Below, in pieces: positions 1 to 8,538 of a DNA stretch of 13,335 bases. The stretch is from positions 1-13,335 of the forward strand of contig JANBPT010001152.1 of the NCBI GenBank assembly GCA_027575765.1, written 5' to 3'. How positions within the stretch are numbered: the first letter of the stretch is position 1; every line of letters starts with the position of its first letter. This DNA is from Tieghemiomyces parasiticus. Its lineage: Eukaryota; Kickxellomycota; Dimargaritomycetes; Dimargaritales; Dimargaritaceae. The position numbers and the translations under genes are program-made. Below the pieces are notes generated by a model. That model searched no databases and was not told the DNA's origin. It saw only the letters and a program-made list of their open reading frames with translations.

Positions 1-2885
1 ACTTACCGCTGGTCATATGCCCAGACTCGCGACTTCGGGCCTATTGACGCCCAGGTTTACTCTCCCCGCCCAGCGGTTGCAGGTTCCCTGTGAAGCCATC
101 ATCATTGGCACGGTCTCTAAAGTTAACCCGCCCTCGGCCCTTTGGGAGACCAGAGGGCATGGTTCATAAGGTCGTGTCGTCACGGGGGGACGCTGCGCGG
201 ACCTATGAAGGGGGTTGTCAACCAGCATTCTCGACTTTAGCATAACTGGGCTTGACGATAATATTATAGTGTACCAAACCATCCATCGCTAGTTGTAAAG
301 CCTCCCCCATAGAGGCCTTGTTCATGGTGGTTGATGCTCACGAAAATGTTGGCGTAGGTCCCCCCATTCGAAACACATGTCTAATTATATATACTGACAA
401 CTGGGATTTTATATCCCATTAGCCCAAGTGACGGTTGGCCGCGGAGTGAAGAGGTTTCAGCGGCGCCCGATGCAGTTGGTTGGGTATATCTAAGCTTACA
501 TTAGGCAATCCGCAAGAGATCAGTAGTATGGGGTAAGCAGTCAAACTCTGTCCCACGTAACTCATTATTCCTGTTGCACTCGCGCCTCGGACTGCTAAAT
601 GCGCAGCATCCGCAGAGCCCCACCCCGTACTAATCGAGGTTGGCGCCCTAGGCCATGGACCGTTCGCTCAATATACGGGCTATAGATGGCACCCGAGGCC
701 GGGAGGACCAAAGCAGGCGTGTCGGCCGCGAGCCGATAGTGGAGGACTCCGTTGCGGCACCAACAATTAGTGCCGACCATTTCAGCTGTAGAAAAAGGCA
801 GTGCAGTGATTTGGGAGGAGGGTAGTGGGTAGGGTTGTGGTACCTGGTGATTTAAACACCATTGGCCAGCGACAGCCCAAGGCCCAGCAGATAGGTGATC
901 CGAGCGATAAAGAGAGGGGAGGTATAAGGGGAAGATCTAACCTCGCAATGCCCGTCCAACCATCGGCTACAGCTGATGACGCCAGTGGAAGGATAGCAGC
1001 GTGAAACCAGCCCATCCATTATCTGCCGCTCGGATATGGGCCACGGTGGTTCGCGGGATAATCCGAGGTCCCCTCCCTCTTCCTTCGCCTACAAGAGGCT
1101 CCCGCCCAATCTACGGAAGGAACGTGGGGACTAAAACTTTAATTTTTCAAAGTCCCGAAGTAGAATACGCCAGACGAACCACTTAAAAGGAAGGCAGTGG
1201 CAACCCAAGGCTAGGGTATATGTGCAGGTTTGAGGTGGCGCAATTACGTAGGGGCCTCGCCAGACGATTGCTCTGAAGGCCAATCTGGCGGTAGGGTGCA
1301 AGACGCAAATGGCGTGCCACCGATGAAGCCTCCTACAGTGCCTAGCGCGAGATCAGGGTGAGGGTGAGGGTAGCGGGTATGTGGGCGTGGGCTTCGAGAG
1401 GATTGCCCAGCTGCACTGCCGGTCAATTGGGAAGCTGGGGAAACGTCAATAAAGGGGGCACAGCGGTTGCAGGAGAGCTGAATGGCTCACTGGGCCCCGA
1501 ACCTAGAATAGCCCGGTCGCTGGTGGTATACGGGATGATGATTCGGACCCGGCAAAGGACGCAACTTGCATGCAGGGACAGAGGCGTGGACGACACGTTG
1601 GATTGAATGCACCGGGCTGGGCACGGGGGAGGAGGGCCATCGGCTAGGCGGCTGCATATCTTGCAGGCAGCCGCCACTTATGTGCTAAATAGAATGGAGC
1701 ACCGGTAATGACTCTGCCCTTTGGCATTCGCTGCTGGGCCACCGTGCTGGCGCCCACCCGCCGGGGAGTAGCGCTACCACTGCACGTCGCGCATTGTCTT
1801 GATGCCGACCACTGGGTCTTCGCCTTCGTGTGGACGCACCGCCGTCGTGGATGCACACCGGATCCTACTACGACGCAACCGACCCACGCAGGCCGGTACA
1901 TTAGCAGTCCTTATCGGTGGGATCGCGACGCCCTGCGCATAGTGCGAGAAGGGTGTGTGTGTGAGCGTGTGTAGAATCCGCCACAGTGAGGGGGCGTGTA
2001 CCTTGGACTGTATATGCCACCCCAGTTGCACACGATAGTCCCATCCACCGGGAGCCTATCGCCTGGCCGACCCTTCGCTTGTCCGGTTCCCTGTCACACA
2101 GTCTTGTTTTACTACGGCGGGCACCTGCGCATCCAAGGAAGGAAGGGGGGCAGCGTCGTCCACTCACACCGGGCCGGGTGCTGGGCCCTGGGCTCAACTG
2201 TCACCGTAATCAGCCGATTGGTGCGCACGTATCGGGAGAGTCCGGGTGGGCGTGCGACGGCTACCGCGGCCAGTTGCCAGCCGCCACCAGCCTTGTGTCT
2301 CCTCCCTATGCTCACCCCTCCGCCTCCCCTCACTCATCGCCACCTGCGCTTGAGCTGAACAACGTCCTTATCACTCTCATCAGCAGCGACTCTCGGCCAC
2401 TTCCGCTGGCCACCCTTCGGAACCTCCCCTCCATTTTCACTCCCCATTACCCGTCCCAGCCCATCAGGACAAATTAGGCAACGGGCTACCTAATCTGGGA
2501 GACACTCCGCTCCCTTACCACGGGCTCCTGCTCAGCCCTGTTGACCAGCACCCCGCCGGGTTAAACGGTGCAGTCTATAGCCTACTAGGTGGAAGTGTCT
2601 CGAGTGGCACGCGGAGGCCAGGTTCTCTCATGTAAACAACGCGCCTCGTTAGGGAGAGCTGCTCCCTTCACGCGGCGGCGGATGTCGGCAGGGGTCATAA
2701 ACTCCCGCATTTTAGGCCGCAAGCTAACGATCACATTATCTGCGATTTCATTGGGTACGGAGACCTGGTTTAGCCGCTGCCGAGCTGGCCTGCGCTAAAC
2801 TCAATAATACTAACAATTACAGGTCGCTAACGCATTGAGCCTAAGCTGCCACTCGGGCTTACGGGAAACCCTACCATGCAAAGGC
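1..2885. other. Left flank without a supported gene
   Basis: I find no gene here. The open frames are short (the longest has 163 codons, at 1986-2477 on the plus strand), overlap one another on both strands, have biased low-complexity composition and show no motif I recognise. Bases 1-6 read as GTAAGT on the minus strand and could be a splice donor of a gene running off the left edge, but the frames beside it hit stops quickly. The stretch 2280-2460 is pyrimidine-rich on the plus strand, which resembles the gene flanks elsewhere in this window without proving a promoter. Confidence 0.55.
1953..1972. repeat. GT-rich microsatellite
   Basis: A short interrupted GT dinucleotide run (GTGTGTGTGTGAGCGTGTGT) lying in the gene-free left flank. 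It is an ordinary simple repeat. Confidence 0.8.
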
Positions 2886-3178
2886 CCAATGAATTTAATA
2901 CCGCCAGACTCGTCGGAGCAACTATGATAGGAAATTACTTTACGAAGCCGCGCGGAGCGCAGAATGTGTGACCCAACCCCTGACCAGGGCGTAGCCCTGC
3001 AACCCCGAGAGCCATGGTTTGCGTATTTTCCTCCCCTAACGTCACAGTGGTGTGCCCACCTACTAACGTACTATATTCCCATCGACGCCATTCCATTTGC
3101 ACAACCATCTCACGTTCGACATCTCTACACCGCCCGCTTAGCTCACACTTTCCCTTCCACTTACCACCCGTACCTACC
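2886..3178 (+). promoter_or_regulatory. Putative LCL3 promoter and 5' leader
   Basis: This is the flank upstream of the LCL3 start codon. It contains a CCAAT pentamer (2886-2890), an ACGTCA motif (3039-3044) that is the reverse of the TGACGT half-site bound by CREB/ATF-type bZIP factors, and a TATA-like CTATATTC (from 3071) about 100 bases before the ATG at 3179. From about 3100 to the ATG the sequence is pyrimidine-rich, as in many fungal 5' leaders. If the TATA-like site is used, transcription starts near 3100 and the in-frame ATG at 3014 would lie outside the mRNA. The sites are motif matches only, and each is short enough to occur by chance. Confidence 0.4.
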
Positions 3179-4920
3179 ATGAGCGACCGACGGGACGACG
3201 ACGACGGCGACCAACCGAAGCGGTCCGCTCTCGAAGCGGCCATTTGGCACATCGCTGACCTCATTTCCCAGCTTACGACGGGCCCGCCAACCAGGGCATC
3301 TCCCACCTCAACGGCGTCCGCCAGGGACCCACAGCCCTGCAACGACGGCCATGATGCCGCCGTCAGCTCGCTGGCCGTCTCGGCCGCATCGGGTACCTGG
3401 TTACCCCCGCTCTACATCGGCGCCAGTCTCGCCCTGACCGGGCTCGCCGCCTGGTTGGTCTACCACGGTCGTCGGCGGTTCCCGACCATCGATTATATCC
3501 CGCCCAGCTGGATACAGCAGCATCGCCCACTACGCGGCAGGGCCGTGCGCATCGGGGATAGTGATAACTTTAGGATGTACCATATCCCACCACTCTGGTT
3601 CAAGGCTGTGCCTAACTTATCCCGAGGTACGTCCATAGCTGAAGAGTTGCGCGTGGTGGTAGGGCGTTCAATGGGGGAGAGAGGAGAGAAAGAGAGGGGA
3701 GATCCGGAAGCCGTGGCCAGTGCTAATGATACCGCCCACGTATACATACACGCTCTTTACCCTGGTGTTGACCTCAACAGAATACTCGAAGCAGACCATC
3801 CACATCCGACTGGCCGGCGTAGATGCGCCAGAGGTAAGTGACTGGGCTGTGGTGCCGCCATAATGCGTTAGTGGTGTGCAATCCGTAATGAGTGGCTGGA
3901 ACGAAGCTAGCTATCGCGGGGGACATTGTGTTGAAAGCAACCATGAAGCAGATGTGCGCAGACCCTCCGCGCTTACCATCACCACCATTCTCCGCAACCC
4001 TCGCCTCGCTCCTTGTCCCTCTCGTCTCCACCTGCCTCGCCAGTCGGCCTATTTTTCGATGCCCAGCCAACCCTTTTCAGCCGAGGCTAAAGAATGGCTA
4101 ACCCGCACATTACTCAATCGTCGGGTCACCGTGGTTCCATACTCCCGCGACCGGTATAACCGTTTGGTAAGCGCCCCTCCCCCGCTTTCACTTCCATGGC
4201 ATGGCCTGCGTGGTTCCGATCGGGACCCTTCCCCCCTTCGCCCCCTTCTTTGGGACCTGCATAAATCGGAGACGGTGTAGCCACCCACCCGCACCTAACC
4301 ATCGTGATCCAGCCTGCCACTTCGCCTCTCCACGATAGCTCGCGATGGTCTACGTCCGCCGATGGTTATTCTTCAAGCGCAATGTGTCATTAATGATGGT
4401 CAAGGCCGGCTACGCCACCATCTACCAACAGTCCGGTGCAGAGTACGGCGGTATCCTTGAGCAACTTAAACGAGCGGAGCAGAGAGCCAAGTAAGTAACT
4501 AAACCGACTGTCGGTCACCGGATGGTGTATTACGGGTGGCGCGGACGGTATGCCGGCAACCCCCTCGCCCCACTCATGCACACTCACGCACACCCAGCTC
4601 GGGTGCTCCCGGGGAAGACGGGTTACTTGGACTGCTTTCCATTACCAATCGGTCACGGCCAAGCAATTATTTTTCGGACGCAACATTTACCCCGCTTCCC
4701 TCCTTAAAAAATATGCACGTATTCCCTTCGTTCCGTACCTTTCCGTTGACCCCTTCCTATCAACTTTCACGCGCCTCTGCCCTCCCCGCCGACTCGATCT
4801 CCCCCTAATTCTACTCGTTATGGACGCAGGGCCAAGGGTATTGGCATGTGGTCTCAGAATATGAGGAAGTACAAGAGCCCCGCCGAACACAAGCGCAAAC
4901 ACCTACAAGATGGCGAATGA
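3179..4920 (+). CDS. LCL3: Lcl3-like membrane-anchored nuclease (SNase fold), five exons
   Basis: Spliced gene with exons 3179-3626, 3781-3833, 4044-4166, 4339-4490 and 4830-4920, giving 867 nt and 288 residues ending in TGA. The N-terminus is acidic (residues 5-11), then Ser/Thr-rich, then a single membrane segment at about 74-95 (WLPPLYIGASLALTGLAAWL). The nuclease domain starts at about 118 with GDSDNFR (126-132), the family's metal-binding turn, followed by IHIRLAGVDAPE (156-167) and DRYNRLLAMVYVRR (from 203). The residues matching the staphylococcal nuclease catalytic Arg, Glu and Arg are R159, E167 and R207, all present. The tail has AKGIGMWS (260-267) and ends near 288, close to usual Lcl3 length. 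Fungal Lcl3 is a predicted endonuclease; the yeast protein is mitochondrial and linked to life span, but its substrate is unproven. The start at 3179 has an ACCATG context; an in-frame ATG at 3014 could add 55 residues. Splice phases are 1, 0, 0 and 2. Identity is firm; exon edges are inferred from homology and splice consensus. Confidence 0.9.
3627..3780 (+). other. LCL3 intron 1 (154 nt, phase 1)
   Basis: The donor is GAG|GTACGT and the acceptor CTCAACAG|AA. A branch-point-like GCTAATG lies at about 3722-3728, some 52 bases before the acceptor. The other nearby AG (GAAGCAG, ending 3794) would break the frame of the IHIRLAGVDAPE block, which fixes this acceptor. The intron interior is GA-rich (3676-3699). 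Its length is not a multiple of three, so retention would shift the frame and stop at 3839-3841. Confidence 0.85.
3834..4043 (+). other. LCL3 intron 2 (210 nt, phase 0)
   Basis: The donor GAG|GTAAGT follows directly after the conserved DAPE block. The acceptor is CCTCGCCAG|TCG, which resumes the family alignment at SAYFSMPSQPFSAEA. A pyrimidine-rich tract precedes the acceptor. Its branch point is less clear than in the other introns (CTTAC near 3972 is a candidate). The length is a multiple of three, but the intron contains in-frame stops, so retention would truncate the protein. Confidence 0.85.
4167..4338 (+). other. LCL3 intron 3 (172 nt, phase 0)
   Basis: The donor is TTG|GTAAGC and the acceptor CACGATAG|CTC. 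A CTAAC branch-point match lies in CACCTAACC at about 4293-4301. Joining exons 3 and 4 here rebuilds the conserved run NRLLAMVYVRRW without a gap. Confidence 0.85.
4491..4829 (+). other. LCL3 intron 4 (339 nt, phase 2)
   Basis: The donor is GCCAA|GTAAGT and the acceptor GGACGCAG|GGCC; the split codon becomes AAG (Lys259). A CTAAT branch-point match lies at about 4804-4808. This is the longest intron of the gene. The join restores the conserved tail RAKAKGIGMWS, so both edges are well constrained. Confidence 0.85.
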
Positions 4921-4944
4921 CTTCTTTATCTTTCCCTCACTTAG

Positions 4945-4962
4945 TCCTCCTCCTCCTCCTCC
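4945..4962. repeat. (TCC)6 microsatellite
   Basis: Six perfect TCC units begin 25 bases after the LCL3 stop codon, so they are probably in its 3' untranslated region. Confidence 0.9.
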
Positions 4963-5540
4963 CCGCTAGGGCGACGAGAAAAAGGGGGAGGGATATTTTT
5001 ATTTAACCTTGTAAAAGGGCCACGGCACTCTAACGTATGACGACTACGGTGTACACCCCATCCGCAAAACTGCCAGAGAGGGGTTTATGGCAAGTAGCCC
5101 TAGAGAGACCCGGGAAAGGGGGAGGGGTAGGTTGTAACTGACCTAATCCCCGGCAACCCTCCCTCCCTCCCGACCTACTCGGTTACAGAGGGGGGGGAGG
5201 CACTTCCTTTCAACCCAGCCTTTTATTTATATTCAAATGCTAAATATACTGTACTTCTACCACTATATCGAGAGTGTTGTCGGTTTACCAAGTGAGAATG
5301 GTAGACAGTACACTCTATATCGTTAAAACATGCTGTGGTCGGCGGATTGATTCGTTTAGACACGCTAAAACGCCCGTCTATCCTAAATCTGTGTATAAGT
5401 TGTATACCATTAAGTAGACGTCACTGGGTGCCTGTAAATGTAGCGCACAATACACATGGGCGTGGTAAATTAAGTGTAGCCGAAGGCGGCCAAATAATTG
5501 TTATTTTGCAAGATACAAAAAATAACCCCCCCCCGTCTTG

Positions 5541-5560
5541 CTCCTCCTCCTCCTCCTCCT
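5541..5560. repeat. (CTC)6 microsatellite
   Basis: Six to seven CTC units in the same orientation as the repeat at 4945-4962, in the same convergent spacer. Confidence 0.9.
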
Positions 5561-5709
5561 TCGTCTCAAGAGAAAACCCTGGGACGGCAGGTTAGAAAGC
5601 TACAACGGCTGAATCGCTGACCAACACTAGAGGCATTATGGATAATCTCACAAAACTTGTAAAAAAAAGGGGGGCGTATATATATAATAATAATCTCTTT
5701 TTTTAAAAA

Positions 5710-5728
5710 AATAAAACGAATAAATAAA
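5710..5728 (+). terminator. Cluster of three plus-strand AATAAA hexamers
   Basis: AATAAA occurs at 5710-5715, 5719-5724 and 5723-5728 on the plus strand, ending five bases before the kinase stop codon on the opposite strand. They could polyadenylate plus-strand transcripts that read through from LCL3 before they run antisense into the kinase. The block is simply AT-rich, so chance is a serious alternative. Confidence 0.3.
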
Positions 5729-5732
5729 AACA

Positions 5733-6995
5733 CTACGACAGGGCCTGGACCTTGGCCAATACCTCAGCGATGGTCGGCCGCTGGGCCGGATCAGTGACCA
5801 GCATGAACTTGACCAACTGGCTGACCGCGGGGCTATAAGGGTCATTCGCGGGTACGGCGTATTTGCCATTCATAACGGCCAGGGCGATACTTCCCCCCTG
5901 TTCGTTCATCTGGCACTCGAAGGGCGACGGACCGTAGGCGAGGGCGTAGAGTAAGGCGCCGAGGGACCAGATATCCACCTTTTCGTCGAGGGTGGTATCG
6001 GTCGGCACGTCAAACAGTTCCGGGGCGCGGTAGGGCATGCTGCAATGCTCCGCCGCATCGTCCTGTTCCTGGAGGGCCTGCTGCCGGTTGGCAATGTACA
6101 CGCGGGCCCGACGGGCGCTACCGAGGTCCATGAGGATGGGGGTGGTGCCGTCGTCTTTCAGCATCACGTTGGCCGGTTTGATGTCACGGTGGGCGTAGGG
6201 AACGATCCGGGCCCCGTCCGAAGCCCGCACGTAGGACGAAACATCGCGACTGTCTCCTCGACCTTCAGCTGACTGCCCGGTGGTGGTGGTGGCAACCTCG
6301 TCATTCCCTTGGGAGCTGTTAAGTGTAGACGACGCCCTGCTGTGGTCATTACCACCTCCAGGGTGGGTTTGCGGATTGAGTTCCGGCAGCTCGTCCTCGC
6401 CCGGTTGGTACTCGTGCATCGCCCGTACGGCCTCACAAATCTGGGTAAACAACCGCAGCAGATTCCGCTCGTCCATCGCATCGCCTTCCAAGCGCTCGCG
6501 CTGAATCCAATCCTGGAGGTTACCCCGGCGGTAATACGGCAGAAACATGTACACCGTCTGGTCAATGGTCGACGTGGTAGCCGGGGAAGTGAGGGCCGAC
6601 GAGGGCGCCGTGCGTTGCTCGGCCCCTGAACCGCTGTTCCTGCTGCCGCCAATAAGGGAACTGCCCGCACCACTAATCCCCTTCACCACGTGCACGCCCC
6701 GGAGCTGAATAATCCCCGAATGGTGGAACCGACGGTACATGTCCACTTCGCGCAGGGCCCAGGCGTATGCGTCGGTCCCAGCCGCGCAGCGAATCTTCTT
6801 GACGGCGAATTCTTCCTGGGTCGACAGGTCGCGGACCAAGTACACCATGGAGAAGCCGCCCTCACCCAGTCGTGTCAGCACCTTGTAAGGGTGGCCGTTG
6901 ATGCTCAGGACTTCCGGGCTGCTCGGAAAACATTGCGACATGGCCGAACGGGTCATGTCGGCCATGGAGGACATGAGGCCTTGGAAAATATCCAT
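5733..6995 (-). CDS. ENV7: STK16/Env7-type serine/threonine protein kinase
   Basis: Intronless gene of 420 residues, start context CACCATG, stop TAG. It phosphorylates proteins on Ser/Thr. The family (human STK16, yeast Env7) acts on Golgi, secretory and vacuolar membranes. All kinase motifs are intact: glycine loop GEGGFS (44-49), ATP-binding Lys K66 in AVKK, helix-C Glu83, catalytic loop HRDIKPAN (269-276, D271 and N276), DLG (290-292) in the family's MDLGSARRA form, YRAPELF (322-328), DIWSLG (341-346) and the closing QRP (405-407). LGEGGFS, ALAVMNGK and the MDLGS block point to STK16/Env7 rather than other kinases. Two low-complexity insertions stand out: about 107-145 (Gly/Ser/Thr) and about 197-264 (acidic, Ser/Thr-rich) just before the catalytic loop; as I recall, ascomycete Env7 proteins also carry an insert at the second site. 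Gly2 is absent and the only N-terminal Cys is C22, unlike the lipidated human and yeast proteins. Confidence 0.93.
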   Translation of the reverse strand: MDIFQGLMSSMADMTRSAMSQCFPSSPEVLSINGHPYKVLTRLGEGGFSMVYLVRDLSTQEEFAVKKIRCAAGTDAYAWALREVDMYRRFHHSGIIQLRGVHVVKGISGAGSSLIGGSRNSGSGAEQRTAPSSALTSPATTSTIDQTVYMFLPYYRRGNLQDWIQRERLEGDAMDERNLLRLFTQICEAVRAMHEYQPGEDELPELNPQTHPGGGNDHSRASSTLNSSQGNDEVATTTTGQSAEGRGDSRDVSSYVRASDGARIVPYAHRDIKPANVMLKDDGTTPILMDLGSARRARVYIANRQQALQEQDDAAEHCSMPYRAPELFDVPTDTTLDEKVDIWSLGALLYALAYGPSPFECQMNEQGGSIALAVMNGKYAVPANDPYSPAVSQLVKFMLVTDPAQRPTIAEVLAKVQALS

Positions 6996-7170
6996 GGTGG
7001 AATCGTGCTAAGTGTATGTGAGCGAGAGAGAGAGAGGATAGAGTTGAAGAGGAAGTATAAAAGAAGTTTCCGATATGGACGCGGATAAACTGTAGCAAGG
7101 GTAGGACGGCGACGTCGGTCCAAACTGTGAGGATGTGGCGACGGATGTGTGTGTACGTGTATATAGAGAG
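6996..7170 (-). promoter_or_regulatory. Putative kinase promoter and 5' leader
   Basis: Read on the minus strand, a TATATA element (7165 down to 7160) lies about 165 bases before the kinase ATG, which would put transcription start near 7130 and give a leader of about 135 nt. The leader is pyrimidine-rich and includes a CT dinucleotide tract (7036 down to 7024). A CTTAG just before the ATG could act as an acceptor for a leader intron, but I see no matching strong donor. Confidence 0.4.
7024..7036. repeat. Short GA/CT microsatellite
   Basis: A 13-base perfect GA run, reading as CT in the kinase mRNA, starting 29 bases upstream of its ATG. Confidence 0.8.
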
Positions 7171-8250
7171 AACAGAGTCGTGGAATTTGGAACCAGGGGA
7201 CAGTTTCACCCTGTCGTAAGGGAAGACAAATGGACAAAGGGATGGGGGCTAAGGGGGGGATTTGGGAAAGGATGAGCTGCCAAGGCCCGGGGGTGGCGGG
7301 GTGACAGTGAGAGTGAAAGAAGGAAAGCCGGCGAGCGGAGCAAGCGGGTAGGGGGCCGGAAATTGATGAGCAGGTAGTGCGGAATAACGACGAGCATAAT
7401 GTGGACACCTATGCGTGTGTGTGTGTGTGCGTGTATGTATGTAAGCAGCCCAAACAAGAGCAGCTGGCAATAGGGAGAAATTGCCGATGAAGAACGACGT
7501 GGTGCGTCAAAGGTTCCGTCGAATACAAGCAAAGGTGAGCGGGTCAAAGGAGAGAGTGAGGTTACGGAGCGGCGTGTAAACCCTTGGAGGTACGTGCGCA
7601 CAGCTCTCGTTGCAGAGCCGGTCAAGCAGGCGAAGGCGGCACCCCCTCCCCCAAGTGAGAAGTGTCCGTTGGATTTTGCCTGGAGTCCCCCCCTCCCACA
7701 TTTTTTTTTGTTGGGAGCCCCCTCCCTCTCCTACTATCTGATCTTTTGACCTTGTGGCGCTGCAGACTATCTGAGTAGCTCAGGCAAAGAGCTAACCTCT
7801 GGCGTCACCAGGAACCTAATCAGGACACGGCTAGAGTGGGAGCGCACGGTGTGCTTTACCCACCCACTAGCCAGGATGAATGAGGGAGGGGAGGTTCGCC
7901 GATGGCTGGGGGAACGTCATACGGCTTAGCAGGGGTGGCGCCCTTACGAACGAGTAGTTGTGGATGAGCAGTTACGCGGACTAGTCCAGCTATAGAGAGA
8001 AGGGCGCGGGAGGGGTGTATTGGGAAGGAGAGGGTGGGGAATGGTGGTGGGTAGGATTACAACGGCCCCGGCCTTATACACCGAAACTGTGGGTGAAATA
8101 ATGACTACTGCTCATGACGAGAGTTAGTGCACCTAAAATAGGCACGTCGATGGAAGAAAATAACCTGATTAAATTTCCGGTTATGATGAGCCTCGTGACA
8201 TACCGGCCGGATCGATCATTTGCAACCATGACACACTTTTTCCAATGAAC
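7171..8250. other. Intergenic DNA between kinase promoter and transaldolase 3' end
   Basis: I see no gene. Frames of up to 151 codons on the minus strand are built from C/T-rich low-complexity sequence and lack any recognisable domain. The stretch contains a GT microsatellite, a T-run (7701-7709) and G-rich runs (7980-8055). It may hold distal kinase regulatory sequence. Confidence 0.55.
7412..7443. repeat. GT microsatellite
   Basis: About 32 bases of GT repeat with a few substitutions (GC, TATG), upstream of the kinase promoter. This alternating purine-pyrimidine tract is the longest dinucleotide run of this class in the window. Confidence 0.85.
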
Positions 8251-8339
8251 TTTATTACTCTAACCCATATTCCAGAGAGAGCAAGAGAGAGAAAGAGATA
8301 ACTGCCGTTGTTGAGATATACTACTCGTATGTTTTTATT
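8251..8339 (-). terminator. Transaldolase polyadenylation signals
   Basis: Two AATAAA hexamers on the minus strand (8339-8334 and 8256-8251) lie about 200 and 283 bases beyond the transaldolase stop codon, a plausible 3' untranslated length for a fungal gene. Confidence 0.5.
8274..8299. repeat. GA-rich low-complexity tract
   Basis: An interrupted GA/CT run between the two candidate polyadenylation signals of the transaldolase gene. Confidence 0.8.
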
Positions 8340-8497
8340 TGAAATAGGGAGCACAAAATGGGTGTCAATCTTAGGATGCAATAATACGAGAGCAAGGTAC
8401 ATTAGAGACAACTAAAAGAGGACGTCGTGCGGCGGCGGAGGGGAGAAGGTATTACCGCCGCCAACCTCCACGCACCACCACCAACCAAACGTACGAC

Positions 8498-8519
8498 CGC
8501 GCGAGCGCGCGCGCGCACG
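8498..8519. repeat. Alternating CG tract containing (GC)6
   Basis: A nearly pure C/G alternation with a perfect 12-base GC run at 8505-8516. It begins about 20 bases beyond the transaldolase stop codon and so lies in the 3' untranslated region. It is self-complementary, can fold on itself in RNA, and is of the class that readily adopts left-handed Z-DNA. Confidence 0.9.
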
Positions 8520-8538
8520 ATTGTACATTTATAACACA

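Larger units (their letters stand above)
4921..5732. other. Convergent intergenic spacer between LCL3 and the kinase
   Basis: This 812-bp stretch holds the 3' flanks of two genes pointing at each other. I see no gene in it. It contains two TCC/CTC repeats, C- and G-runs (5158-5200, 5526-5534, 5669-5674) and an AT-rich block (5660-5730). No AATAAA lies close behind the LCL3 stop codon. The ATTTTTATTTAA stretch near 4994 could serve as an AT-rich 3' signal, since fungal polyadenylation sites are often degenerate. Confidence 0.6.

Noticed and set aside
1..6. Minus-strand GTAAGT at the left edge as donor of a gene leaving the window
   Set aside because: The adjoining frames close within tens of codons and show no conserved sequence; a lone hexamer is weak evidence.
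1258..1290. Seven-base inverted repeat CGCCAGA / TCTGGCG
   Set aside because: A stem this short is expected by chance several times in 13 kb, and no T-run or gene end is associated.
71..1474. 13-base repeat CAGCGGTTGCAGG near 71 and 1461
   Set aside because: A single 13-mer match is about what chance gives in a window this size; the flanks do not align.
1986..2477. 163-codon plus-strand frame in the left flank
   Set aside because: It overlaps other frames on both strands, is Pro/Ser/His-rich from C/T-rich DNA, shows no motif, and has no promoter or splice pattern that sets it apart.
5263..5322. Repeated CTATATCG with partly inverted neighbours
   Set aside because: Only eight bases are exactly repeated and the inverted pairing is broken; there is no element boundary or target-site duplication.
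6164..6673. 169-codon minus-strand frame inside the kinase gene
   Set aside because: It is a shifted frame of the kinase; the kinase frame carries every conserved motif and this one none.
7206..7701. Minus-strand frames upstream of the kinase
   Set aside because: The translations are Pro/Ser/Leu/His low-complexity from pyrimidine-rich flank DNA and include the GT/CA microsatellite (His-Thr repeats).
7765..7840. tRNA-like A-box (TAGCTCAGG...AGAGC) with a following hairpin
   Set aside because: The D-arm pairs, but no anticodon arm of correct geometry, no T-loop GTTCGA-type box and no acceptor pairing follow.
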